Source: Tidjanibacter sp. (GTDB lineage Bacteria; Bacteroidota; Bacteroidia; Bacteroidales; Rikenellaceae). Taken from it: a stretch of DNA of 23,777 bases. This document shows, piece after piece, positions 1 through 6,937 of this stretch (its first letter is position 1; each line of letters opens with the position of its first letter). The stretch is taken from contig JAGBVY010000063.1 of assembly GCA_017630115.1 (NCBI GenBank), positions 1 to 23,777 on the forward strand, written 5' to 3'. The position numbers and the translations under genes are program-made. The notes beneath the pieces are model-generated. The model worked only from the letters and a program-made list of their open reading frames with translations, did no database searches and was not told the DNA's origin.

Positions 1-50
1 ATTTCGAGGCCGCTACGGAGGCTGCTGCTGTTCCCGAGGTGAACTTCTAA
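1..50 (+). CDS. 3' end of an unidentified gene
   Basis: An open frame enters from the left edge and stops at TAA 48-50. The visible tail reads FEAATEAAAVPEVNF. An Ala/Glu-rich tail of this kind occurs on some Bacteroidota ribosomal and translation proteins, but 15 residues are too few to name the family. It is followed six bases later by a strong terminator, which supports it being a real gene end. The frame itself is what the sequence shows; any function would be a guess. Confidence 0.6.
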   Translation, partial: FEAATEAAAVPEVNF

Positions 51-55
51 TCCAT

Positions 56-92
56 AAAAAACGCGGCTATTAAAAAGATAGCCGCGTTTTTT
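56..92. terminator. Perfect hairpin terminator, 15-bp stem
   Basis: The arms AAAAAACGCGGCTAT (56-70) and 78-92 are perfect reverse complements around the 7-base loop TAAAAAG. The A-tract and T-tract at the two ends let it work in either direction. It sits just after the stop codon at 48-50. Its loop and stem edge are nearly the same as those of the terminator at 17958-17996, although the stem bases differ. Confidence 0.9.
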
Positions 93-236
93 GTCTAACA
101 ACCTGCTGACCACTGGGAGTACTGGGAGTACTGGGAGTACTGGGAATACTGGGAATAACCCAGATAACCCAGTAAACCTAGCAAACCTAGCGAATTGGGC
201 CCTATCTACCTAATAACCCTCAACTCTCAAACTCTG
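93..236. repeat. Intergenic mosaic repeat on a 9-base grid (copy 1)
   Basis: After GTCTAAC (93-99), nine consecutive 9-base units run without slippage from 112 to 192: ACTGGGAGT three times, ACTGGGAAT twice, then AACCCAGAT, AACCCAGTA, AACCTAGCA and AACCTAGCG. The core flips from CTGGG to CCCAG at CTGGGAATAACCCAG (149-163). More degenerate sequence continues to about 236, including AATAACCCTCAACTCTC. The reverse complement of the block matches the block at 14146-14360 in module order. It lies in the gap between two convergent genes, bounded by the terminators at 56-92 and 279-311. No coding potential is evident. Confidence 0.9.
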
Positions 237-278
237 CCCCGAGTTTTGTATTGGCCCTAACAGCTATAATAATATAAT

Positions 279-311
279 AAAAGGTAGCCCGCCGAAAGCG
301 AGCTACCTTTT
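279..311 (-). terminator. Terminator of the WG-repeat gene
   Basis: AAAAGGTAGC (279-288) pairs with GCTACCTTTT (302-311). An inner CGC/GCG stem (290-292 with 298-300) closes the loop CGAAA. Read on the minus strand, it lies 40 bases past the WG-repeat stop codon and ends in a T-tract followed by an A/T-rich stretch. Confidence 0.8.
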
Positions 312-350
312 CTTTTCCCCTCATCGAAGAGGGTTATGTGAGCCGTTCGA

Positions 351-3300
351 TTACTCGGCTACGGGCGAAGCAACATACTCCTTCTCGTCGGGAGTGCGGA
401 AGGTGATGCTCTCGATAGCCAAGGTGTCGTTCTGAACGCAGAACGATGCGGTCTTGGTCAGGCCATCCCACAGCGACTTGAAGTCGCGAGCCTCTGCGAG
501 GGGCACTATCACCACAAATGCGCCATAGGTGCTGTCGGTAACGGTGAAGCTCTGTTTGTCGGCGTTGTACATTGAGAGGGTGAGCTGCAAATTAACCTTT
601 GCACCACGAACTTTCAGATATTCAGCCTCAGCCTCGTCGGTGAGCTGCTCTTTGTAGGCGGCGATGGTCTCGTCATTAACCCTCGAAGCATACTCAGCTT
701 CGGTCTCGAACTCATCTTTCTTCTTGAACTCCTCTACTTTGGGTGCCATCCACTCCTCGGCAAAGTTGGAGAAACGGTTGTAGTAGAGGTAGTCTTTGCG
801 GTGGTCGGCGGCCTCTTCGGCGGTGTAAACCACTGCTACAACCTCTGCGCCGGCGCGATTGATGTAGCCATAGAGCTCGCCAATGCGTACCTCGGCCAAA
901 TCCTCATCGAAGTTGGCGATGCTGTCATACTTAGGTGCGGTAACGCCATTGCCCTCGCTATTTACCAAGCCATATTTGTCGGCCAAGCGAATCACAGCTA
1001 CGCCGTTGGCGAAGTCGCCAATCTCGTCGTAGGTGGGTGACAAAACAACCTCATACTTCGAGTTGATGAAGCCCCACTTGCCTGCTTTCTTCACCTTAGC
1101 AAGGCCGTTGGCGAAGTCGCCAATCTCGTCGTATTCGAGTGCGGTAATATCCTCGCCATTGACATCAATGAAGCCCCACTTGCCATCGGCACAAACCTTA
1201 GCAACGCTGAATACAAAGTCGCCAACGAAGTCATACTTAACGGGGATAATTTCTTTATATTTCTTGTCAAGGAAGCCCATCTTGCCGCCGATTTTCACCT
1301 TTGCAAGGCCCTCGCTACCGAAGTCGCCAACCTCCTCATACTTGGGAGCAACGACAACCTTGCCACTGTGGTCGGCCCAGCCAAACTTACCCTCTTTCTC
1401 GATTTTAGCCAAGTTTGCCTCGTCCCAGTTGCCAACCGAATCATACTCTACGGGCAGAATCTCAACACCACCGCGATTTACAAGACCCCACTTCTGGTCG
1501 CGCGAAGCCTTAGCCACGCCCTCAGCGTCGAAGGCCTCAACAGTCTCGTAGATGTAGCCATTCAGAGGCTGACCATCAACTTTCAACCAGAGGTATTTGC
1601 CCTCCTGTTTAACCATAGCGGCACCCTGATAGAAGGGCTGAGCCTCTTCGTAGATTGCAGGGATGAGCATAGTACCGGCAATGTTGCAGTAGCCCCATTT
1701 GCCGTCGAGCATAATAGGAGCAAAGCCCTCATCGAAGTGGAGCGAGCCGAGGAATTTGGTCGATACGGTCAGCTGACCCTTAGTGTCGATCTTAAACCAA
1801 GTGCCGTCGCTCAATACCGAAGCAAGACCCTCGGCATTGTAGGGCTCGGCGCCCTCATATTTGATGGTAACAACCTCTTCGCCCGAGCGATTGATGAAGC
1901 CCCATTTGCCATCGCGGCATACGCGAGCAAGACCGTTGGCGTCGAAGTCGTCGGCCGCCTCAAACTCGGCAGCAATAGCCTCATTGCCCGATTTGCCAAG
2001 CCAACCAATCTTACCCTCTTTCTTTACCATAGCCAAGCCCTCAACAAAGGCGTGTGCGTCGTCGTACTGGATGGCGATAGTCTCGCGACCATTCTGGTCA
2101 ATCCAACCATACTTGCCGGCAACGCTAACCCAAGCCATACCCTCGGAGAAGTTGCCTGCGTCGTCGTATTTGAGTTTGATAGCCTCTTTGCCACGATTGT
2201 TTACAAAGCCCCACTTGCCACCAGCATACTTGCCGTCGGCCCAAACACCCTTGGTGCTTACGCGAGCAAGGCCATTGTTGAAGTGGTCGGCATAGTCGTA
2301 GCTAATGCGTACCACAGCTTTGCCCTTGGTGTTGTAGAAGCCCCATTTGCCACCGCTATAATTGCCGGCCTCGTCGTAGGTGCCCTTCTGGCCAACCATT
2401 ACAAGACCATCTACAAAATCTTCGGCGTAGTCGTTCTTGGCAGGAACAACCTTTTTGCCCTCGGCATTGATAAAGCCATATTTGCCCTTGGCGTCGCGGA
2501 ACTTAGCCAAGCCCTCCTCGCCGAAAGGCCATACGGCCAAGTTATTTACCTTCAAAATCTCTTTGCCCTTGGTATTAACCCAGCCCCATTTCTGCTCGCT
2601 GAGCGAAGCCATTGCAAGACCTTGTTCGTTGAACTCGCCGAGGAAGGTGTATTTGATGGGGACAACCTTTTTGCCCTCGGCATTGAGCATACCGTAAAGA
2701 CCTTCGAGTTTAACCCACACAAGACCTGCGTTGTTCCACTCGCCAACCTCCGAGTAGGCTACGGGCGAAATGAGTTTACCCTCGCGAGTAATCCAACTCT
2801 TCAACTCGCCTTTGGCAACTTTGGCCAAGCCGTTGTTCTCAAAGGGCCACAACTGGCTATACTCCACCTTGGTGATGCGTTTGCCGGTGATGTCAATCCA
2901 ACCGTAGAGCTCGCCCTGACGAACCCAGTTCATACCATCCTCGGTCCATTCGCCAACCTCGTCGTTGGCAACGGGAATAATCTCCCTACCGCCACGATCA
3001 ACCCAACCAATGAAACCGTCGGCAGTAACCAGAGCCAAACCATTGATGGCATACTCGCCAAAGGTGTCGTACTTAATTTTGGTAACCTCGTCACCCTCGG
3101 TGTTGATAACACCCCACTTGCCGTTGATGCTAACCTTAGCAAAGCCACCAACGAAGGGAGCAATGCTGTTATATTTTACAGGAGTGAGCACCTTGCCCAA
3201 GTTGTTTACCAAACCATAGAGGCCTTCGTTCATAACCTGAGCCAAGTCGGCAGCGTCAAATGGGCCAATCTCGTCGTACTGGGCTTTGAGCACCTCCTTG

Positions 3301-4160
3301 CCGACTTTGTTTACAAAACCCCACTTGGTGCCAACCCTCACCAGAGCGATGCCGCTCTCGTTCCAACCGCTCACCTCATCGTATTTGTTGTCCGAAAGGC
3401 GCTTGCCGGAGATGTTGAGCAGACCATAGAGGCCATCCTTAACACTCCAAGCCAACCCCTCTTCGTTGAAGAGTTCGATACTCTCATACTGAGGACGGAA
3501 AAGCTCCTTCGCCTTACCTGTTTTGCTCAATACACCAACCATACCATCAACTTTGATGTGGGCAGTACCGTTGTCTTGCCATACGCCGGGCTCGTCGTAT
3601 TTGGGCTTGAAGATGGTAGAACCCTCGCGGTTGATTACACCCCACTTGTCCGACTGCTGAATCCAAGCCAAACCGTCGGGCGTGAACTCCGTAACGGCCT
3701 GATAGCGTGGGCGGATAATCTCATCACCCTCCTTGTTGATCATACCGAAGTTCTCCTCGATGCGGACAATAGCAGTGCCGGCTTCCGAGAAATCCTCAAT
3801 CTCGTCGTATTTGGGTTTGGCCAACTCCTTGCCCTCGCGGTTTACCAGACCATACTTGCCATCTTTTTGCACCTTGCAGATGCCATCAAGCGAGAATGTG
3901 CCGAGCCAGTCGTAGCGCAGACGTACTACCTCGTCGCCGGTTTTGTTTACAAAGCCCCATTTGCCCTTGGAGTTTTTCACCTTGGCCAAGCCATCGGCTG
4001 CAAACTCTTCGGCCACCTCATATTTGGCCTTGATGATAAAGTTGTCTTTTGTGTCAACGTAGCCCCATTTGCCGCGTGCATTTTTCTTTGGGGTCAGCTC
4101 TTGTGCCATCGAGGGGAGGCAAAGCAGAGCAGCCAAAAGAACGATTAGAAGTTTCTTCAT
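351..4160 (-). CDS. Exported WG-repeat protein, about 31 repeats
   Basis: The protein has 1269 residues. It starts with a classical signal peptide (MKKLLIVLLAALLCLPSMAQ, cleavage probably near residue 19) and is exported. From about residue 31 to 1120 I count about 31 tandem units of 34-36 residues with the WG-repeat pattern (PF14903 type): K-W/Y-G-x-[VI]-[ND], a Gly near position 9, a K/P-x-Y-[DE] step, then F-x-x-x-G-L-A. Units 16 and 17 carry roughly 10-residue insertions ending YSGG and YAGG; units 13, 22 and 24 have lost the WG/YG core. The last 140 or so residues are a different, partly charged helical and beta domain (from FSNFAEEWMAPKVEEF onward). WG repeats are thought to form beta-rich binding scaffolds; the ligand is unknown. 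The gene is monocistronic, with its own promoter at 4274-4304 and terminator at 279-311. Confidence 0.9.
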   Translation of the reverse strand: MKKLLIVLLAALLCLPSMAQELTPKKNARGKWGYVDTKDNFIIKAKYEVAEEFAADGLAKVKNSKGKWGFVNKTGDEVVRLRYDWLGTFSLDGICKVQKDGKYGLVNREGKELAKPKYDEIEDFSEAGTAIVRIEENFGMINKEGDEIIRPRYQAVTEFTPDGLAWIQQSDKWGVINREGSTIFKPKYDEPGVWQDNGTAHIKVDGMVGVLSKTGKAKELFRPQYESIELFNEEGLAWSVKDGLYGLLNISGKRLSDNKYDEVSGWNESGIALVRVGTKWGFVNKVGKEVLKAQYDEIGPFDAADLAQVMNEGLYGLVNNLGKVLTPVKYNSIAPFVGGFAKVSINGKWGVINTEGDEVTKIKYDTFGEYAINGLALVTADGFIGWVDRGGREIIPVANDEVGEWTEDGMNWVRQGELYGWIDITGKRITKVEYSQLWPFENNGLAKVAKGELKSWITREGKLISPVAYSEVGEWNNAGLVWVKLEGLYGMLNAEGKKVVPIKYTFLGEFNEQGLAMASLSEQKWGWVNTKGKEILKVNNLAVWPFGEEGLAKFRDAKGKYGFINAEGKKVVPAKNDYAEDFVDGLVMVGQKGTYDEAGNYSGGKWGFYNTKGKAVVRISYDYADHFNNGLARVSTKGVWADGKYAGGKWGFVNNRGKEAIKLKYDDAGNFSEGMAWVSVAGKYGWIDQNGRETIAIQYDDAHAFVEGLAMVKKEGKIGWLGKSGNEAIAAEFEAADDFDANGLARVCRDGKWGFINRSGEEVVTIKYEGAEPYNAEGLASVLSDGTWFKIDTKGQLTVSTKFLGSLHFDEGFAPIMLDGKWGYCNIAGTMLIPAIYEEAQPFYQGAAMVKQEGKYLWLKVDGQPLNGYIYETVEAFDAEGVAKASRDQKWGLVNRGGVEILPVEYDSVGNWDEANLAKIEKEGKFGWADHSGKVVVAPKYEEVGDFGSEGLAKVKIGGKMGFLDKKYKEIIPVKYDFVGDFVFSVAKVCADGKWGFIDVNGEDITALEYDEIGDFANGLAKVKKAGKWGFINSKYEVVLSPTYDEIGDFANGVAVIRLADKYGLVNSEGNGVTAPKYDSIANFDEDLAEVRIGELYGYINRAGAEVVAVVYTAEEAADHRKDYLYYNRFSNFAEEWMAPKVEEFKKKDEFETEAEYASRVNDETIAAYKEQLTDEAEAEYLKVRGAKVNLQLTLSMYNADKQSFTVTDSTYGAFVVIVPLAEARDFKSLWDGLTKTASFCVQNDTLAIESITFRTPDEKEYVASPVAE

Positions 4161-4273
4161 AATTGTAAGGTTTTAATTATTAGTTGTTTGTATTTGTCGT
4201 AGTGGTTGTTGTTTTGATGGTTCGAGATGTTGGTAATCTTGTTGTGAACCATTGGGAAATGCATAGTTTCCCC

Positions 4274-4304
4274 CAAAGTTATGATTTTTCGCGCTTATGG
4301 CAAA
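4274..4304 (-). promoter_or_regulatory. Promoter of the WG-repeat gene
   Basis: On the minus strand TTTG (4304-4301) is followed after 19 bases by TAACTTTG (4281-4274). Both elements and the spacing match the Bacteroidota housekeeping promoter (TTTG, then TAnnTTTG). The predicted transcript start is near 4268, giving a leader of about 108 bases. Confidence 0.8.
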
Positions 4305-4579
4305 ATTTTTTATACATTATTTTATAAATAAGACATTACGTCGGGGGCGACAAAGAGTTGTTTGGGTATCTGTTGAGGGATAAAATGGCTATCTCTTGCC
4401 CCGAAAACTCTTGCATCCTTGTGCTTTGCTGCTCCCAGCGGCAGACTATATGCAACCGGCAACTCATTAGGCACGAATGTTGCCTCGCGGAAAAGGGGGG
4501 AATTTGGTGGTAGGGCGGTGTGGTTGTGGTCTTGGACGAGTGGGGGAGGAAGAAAAAATAGAAAAAATTTGCTACGCTG

Positions 4580-4611
4580 TTGTAAATTAACCAAATAATA
4601 GTGTATATTTG
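4580..4611 (+). promoter_or_regulatory. Promoter of the HU gene
   Basis: TTG (4580-4582), a 21-base spacer and TATATTTG (4604-4611) fit the Bacteroidota -33/-7 consensus. Transcription would start near 4618, leaving an unusually long leader of about 137 bases before the HU start codon. Confidence 0.78.
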
Positions 4612-4754
4612 CAGTCCGATTTGCAAATTTATTCCCCCAATGGTGGTTGCTCCGACGGGTAAGGGAGGGGTAATCGGAGGATACAGAATAGGCTAATTGG
4701 AGAAGAAAGATTAGGTTAATTTTCACATAAACTAATTTATAATATCATAAAGTT
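4612..4754 (+). promoter_or_regulatory. Long HU mRNA leader with competing pairings
   Basis: The leader contains TCCGAT (4615-4620) and CTCCGA (4650-4655), both able to pair with the overlapping segment ATCGGAG (4673-4679). The two stems exclude each other, a layout often seen in regulatory leaders. The last 40 bases are A/T-rich and unstructured, as usual before Bacteroidota starts. No known riboswitch or r-protein leader is recognised, so regulation is only a possibility. Confidence 0.35.
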
Positions 4755-5027
4755 ATGACTAAAGCAGACATCGTAAACAACATTGCCAAAGAGACTGGCA
4801 TTGAGAAAGTTGCTGTACAGCAGGTTGTTGAGGCTTTCATGGAGAACGTTAAAGCTTCCTTGATTGAGAACGAGGCAGTTTACCTCCGTGGTTTTGGTAG
4901 CTTCATCATCAAAGAGCGTGCTCAGAAAGTTGCTCGCAACATCTCGAAAGGTACTACCATCACCATTCCTGCACACAACATTCCCGCTTTCAAGCCCGCT
5001 AAGAGCTTTGCTTGCAAAGTAAAATAA
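4755..5027 (+). CDS. hup: HU-family DNA-binding protein
   Basis: This 90-residue protein has the full HU/IHF length and fold signature: an N-terminal helix pair (MTKADIVNNIAKETGIEK), the core GFGSFIIKERAQKVARN at about residues 54-70 (the DNA-binding-protein HU signature), and the beta-arm tip with Pro in IPAHNIPAFKPAKSF. HU dimers bend and compact DNA in the nucleoid. The codons are those of a highly expressed gene (GCT, GTT, CGT). The start is fixed by the conserved N-terminus. A 31-residue basic protein follows after 48 bases and probably shares its transcript, which ends at the terminator 5208-5240. Whether it acts as homodimeric HU or pairs with another paralogue cannot be told here. Confidence 0.95.
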   Translation: MTKADIVNNIAKETGIEKVAVQQVVEAFMENVKASLIENEAVYLRGFGSFIIKERAQKVARNISKGTTITIPAHNIPAFKPAKSFACKVK

Positions 5028-5075
5028 GCGAGAAGGGTAGAAATTTTTTATTAACTTCTAATAAATTCAGAAACT

Positions 5076-5171
5076 ATGCCTAACGGTAAGAAAAGGAAAG
5101 GTCCCAAGATGGCGACCCACAAACGTAAAAAACGTTTGCGCAAAAATCGTCACAAACACAACAAGAAATAG
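5076..5171 (+). CDS. 31-residue AURKAIP1/COX24-type basic protein
   Basis: This very short gene reads ATG 5076 to TAG 5169-5171 and encodes 31 residues, more than half Lys, Arg or His. The central motif KMATHKRKKRLRKNRHKH resembles the C-terminal domain of AURKAIP1/COX24 (mitochondrial mS38) and mycobacterial bS22, small basic proteins that sit on the small ribosomal subunit near the subunit interface. I recall near-identical proteins in other Bacteroidales, which supports it being real. It has an A/T-rich leader, good codons, a position between HU and RNase G, and a terminator 36 bases downstream. Ribosome binding is inferred from the family. It is easily missed by gene finders because of its size. 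Confidence 0.85.
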   Translation: MPNGKKRKGPKMATHKRKKRLRKNRHKHNKK

Positions 5172-5207
5172 GTTGTCGGTTTGCCTTTAATAGAAAAAAT
5201 AGAGCTG

Positions 5208-5240
5208 AAAGCCTATATGGGTTTTTGGCTTTATTTTTTC
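5208..5240 (+). terminator. Terminator after HU and the COX24-type gene
   Basis: AAAGCC (5208-5213) pairs with GGCTTT (5227-5232) around a 13-base loop and is followed by ATTTTTTC. The stem is short, so some read-through into rng is possible. The next 117 bases before rng are structured (for example GACC/GGTC and AAGGG/CCCTT pairs), but I found no good TAnnTTTG element there. Confidence 0.65.
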
Positions 5241-5357
5241 GTGAAGGGACCCTCTGGTCTATTGACCCTTGGCGGCAGTTTTGGGAGTTGTCGAGGGGCG
5301 TGCGGAGAGGTTTCCTGCGGACTTCCTTCCTATAAGCAGTAGGAATAAAACTAAACT

Positions 5358-6905
5358 ATGAACAGAGAATTGATTATCAATGTCACCCCATCCGAGGTAA
5401 CTATTGCTCTGGTTGAGGACAAACAGTTGGTTGAGCTCGACAAGGAGAGTTGTAAAAGCGGGTTTGCGGTAGGTGACATCTATCTGGGCAAAGTAAGAAA
5501 GATAATGCCCGGACTCAATGCAGCATTCGTCAATATAGGCCACGAGAAGGATGCCTTCATCCACTTCCTCGACCTTGGCCCACAGTTCCCCGCTCTGCAT
5601 AAGATTGTGGCGAACCTCTCGACGAAAAAGAAAAACGTGCGTATCGAAAGCATCAAGCTCGACCAACCTCTTGGCAAGACGGGCAAGCTTTCAAGCCAGA
5701 TTTCGGGCGGACAGCCCATTATGGTGCAGATTGCCAAGGAGGCAATCTCTACAAAAGGTCCACGCTTGACGTCGGACATCTCGCTGGCAGGTCGCAACGT
5801 AGTACTCATTCCGTTCTCAAACAAAATATCCATATCCCAAAAAATTCGTTCCAACGAGGAGAAAAAACGCCTGAAACGCATCTGCGACAAGGTGTTGCCC
5901 AAAAACTACGGTGTGATTATTCGCACTGCCGCTCAGGGCAAGAGCGATGTAGATATTGAGCAAGATATCCTCTCGCTCATCAAGAAGTGGGAGAGTGCCC
6001 TCGAAGGAATCAAGACCAAAGTTGCTCCCGTGCAGCTACTTAGCGAGATGAGCAGGGCCAATACCATCATCCGCGATTCGCTCAACTCCTCTTTCAACGC
6101 CATTCACGTCAATGACGAGAATATTTATGAGGAGATTAGGGAGTACATCAAGGTTATTGCTCCCGAGAAGCTGAAAATTGTCAAACTCTACAAAGGCTCG
6201 CAGCCTATCTTTGACAACTTCGACATCTCGCGACAGATTAAATCTCTCTTTGCCAAGTATGTGTCGCTCAAAAGGGGTGCCTACCTCATCATTGAGCATA
6301 CCGAGGCATTGCACGTCATCGACGTCAATAGTGGCAACCGCGCCAAGGTGGCCGACGACCAAGAGAGTACGGCTATGGATGTTAATCTCTCGGCTGCTGC
6401 CGAAATCGCCCGTCAGTTGCGCTTGCGCGATATGGGCGGTATTGTGATTATAGACTTCATCGACCTCCACAAGGCCGAGAATCGTCAGCGTCTTTACGAG
6501 GAGATGCAGAAACTTATGGCCACCGACAAGGCCAAGCACACCATCCTGCCTCTGACCAAGTTTGGTCTGATGCAGATTACTCGCCAAAGGGTGCGCCCCG
6601 AGGCTATCAGCAAGGCCGAGGAGACCTGCCCAACGTGTGGCGGTACGGGCAAAATCTCGCCCTCCATTTTGGTGGAGAAACAGATTGAGAATCAGATTGC
6701 CTACTACGCCATAGAGAAACGTATGCGTAGCCTGCGTATTGTGGTCAATCCCATTATGGAGGCCTATCTGCGTAAGGGTGGTCTTTGGAGCTTGCGTCGT
6801 AGGTGGCGTCGCCGCTACCTGTGCGACATTAGGTTGCTTGTCGATCAGTCGTTGGGTATGGTCGATTACAAATTTGTCGATAAGAAACGCCACTCGCTGG
6901 CTTAG
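5358..6905 (+). CDS. rng: Rne/Rng-family ribonuclease (RNase G)
   Basis: RNase G is an endoribonuclease that cleaves single-stranded RNA, preferring 5'-monophosphate ends, in rRNA maturation and mRNA decay. The 515-residue protein has an S1 RNA-binding domain at about residues 35-125 (GDIYLGKVRKIMPGLNAAFV), the DNase I-like catalytic domain with the two Mg-binding aspartates D322 (HVIDVNSGN) and D366 (IVIIDFIDL), and the zinc-link cysteines C424 and C427 in CPTCGGTG. It lacks the long C-terminal scaffold of E. coli RNase E, so RNase G is the better name. The start matches the family N-terminus (MNRELIINVTPSEVTIALVE). The mfd gene follows after 32 bases, so the two are probably co-transcribed. 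Confidence 0.95.
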   Translation: MNRELIINVTPSEVTIALVEDKQLVELDKESCKSGFAVGDIYLGKVRKIMPGLNAAFVNIGHEKDAFIHFLDLGPQFPALHKIVANLSTKKKNVRIESIKLDQPLGKTGKLSSQISGGQPIMVQIAKEAISTKGPRLTSDISLAGRNVVLIPFSNKISISQKIRSNEEKKRLKRICDKVLPKNYGVIIRTAAQGKSDVDIEQDILSLIKKWESALEGIKTKVAPVQLLSEMSRANTIIRDSLNSSFNAIHVNDENIYEEIREYIKVIAPEKLKIVKLYKGSQPIFDNFDISRQIKSLFAKYVSLKRGAYLIIEHTEALHVIDVNSGNRAKVADDQESTAMDVNLSAAAEIARQLRLRDMGGIVIIDFIDLHKAENRQRLYEEMQKLMATDKAKHTILPLTKFGLMQITRQRVRPEAISKAEETCPTCGGTGKISPSILVEKQIENQIAYYAIEKRMRSLRIVVNPIMEAYLRKGGLWSLRRRWRRRYLCDIRLLVDQSLGMVDYKFVDKKRHSLA

Positions 6906-6937
6906 TGACCAAGCGAGTGAGGGCTTAGAGGGCAGAT

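Larger units (their letters stand above)
4161..4754. other. Gene-free divergent intergenic region (594 bases)
   Basis: This gap separates the leftward WG-repeat gene from the rightward HU gene. It holds one Bacteroidota-type promoter for each (4274-4304 minus, 4580-4611 plus) and the long HU leader. Between 4320 and 4560 I see no credible gene. The 134-codon minus-strand frame at 4322-4726 has no recognisable domain and covers the HU promoter, and a 43-codon Cys-rich plus-strand frame from 4385 is probably chance. A G-rich stretch around 4494-4550 has no function I can assign. Confidence 0.7.

Noticed and set aside
112..192. The 9-base repeats as a CRISPR array
   Set aside because: Units are far too short, there are no spacers between them and no cas genes are present.
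1368..4148. A 926-codon plus-strand open frame antisense to the WG-repeat gene
   Set aside because: It mirrors the repetitive codon pattern of the real gene. It has no signal peptide or family motif, and the minus-strand protein has a promoter, terminator and clear domains.
4322..4726. A 134-codon minus-strand frame upstream of HU
   Set aside because: Its sequence shows no domain, uses rare codons and overlaps the HU promoter and leader.
5241..5357. A tRNA or riboswitch in the gap before rng
   Set aside because: Only short local pairings are present. There is no cloverleaf, CCA end or known aptamer motif.
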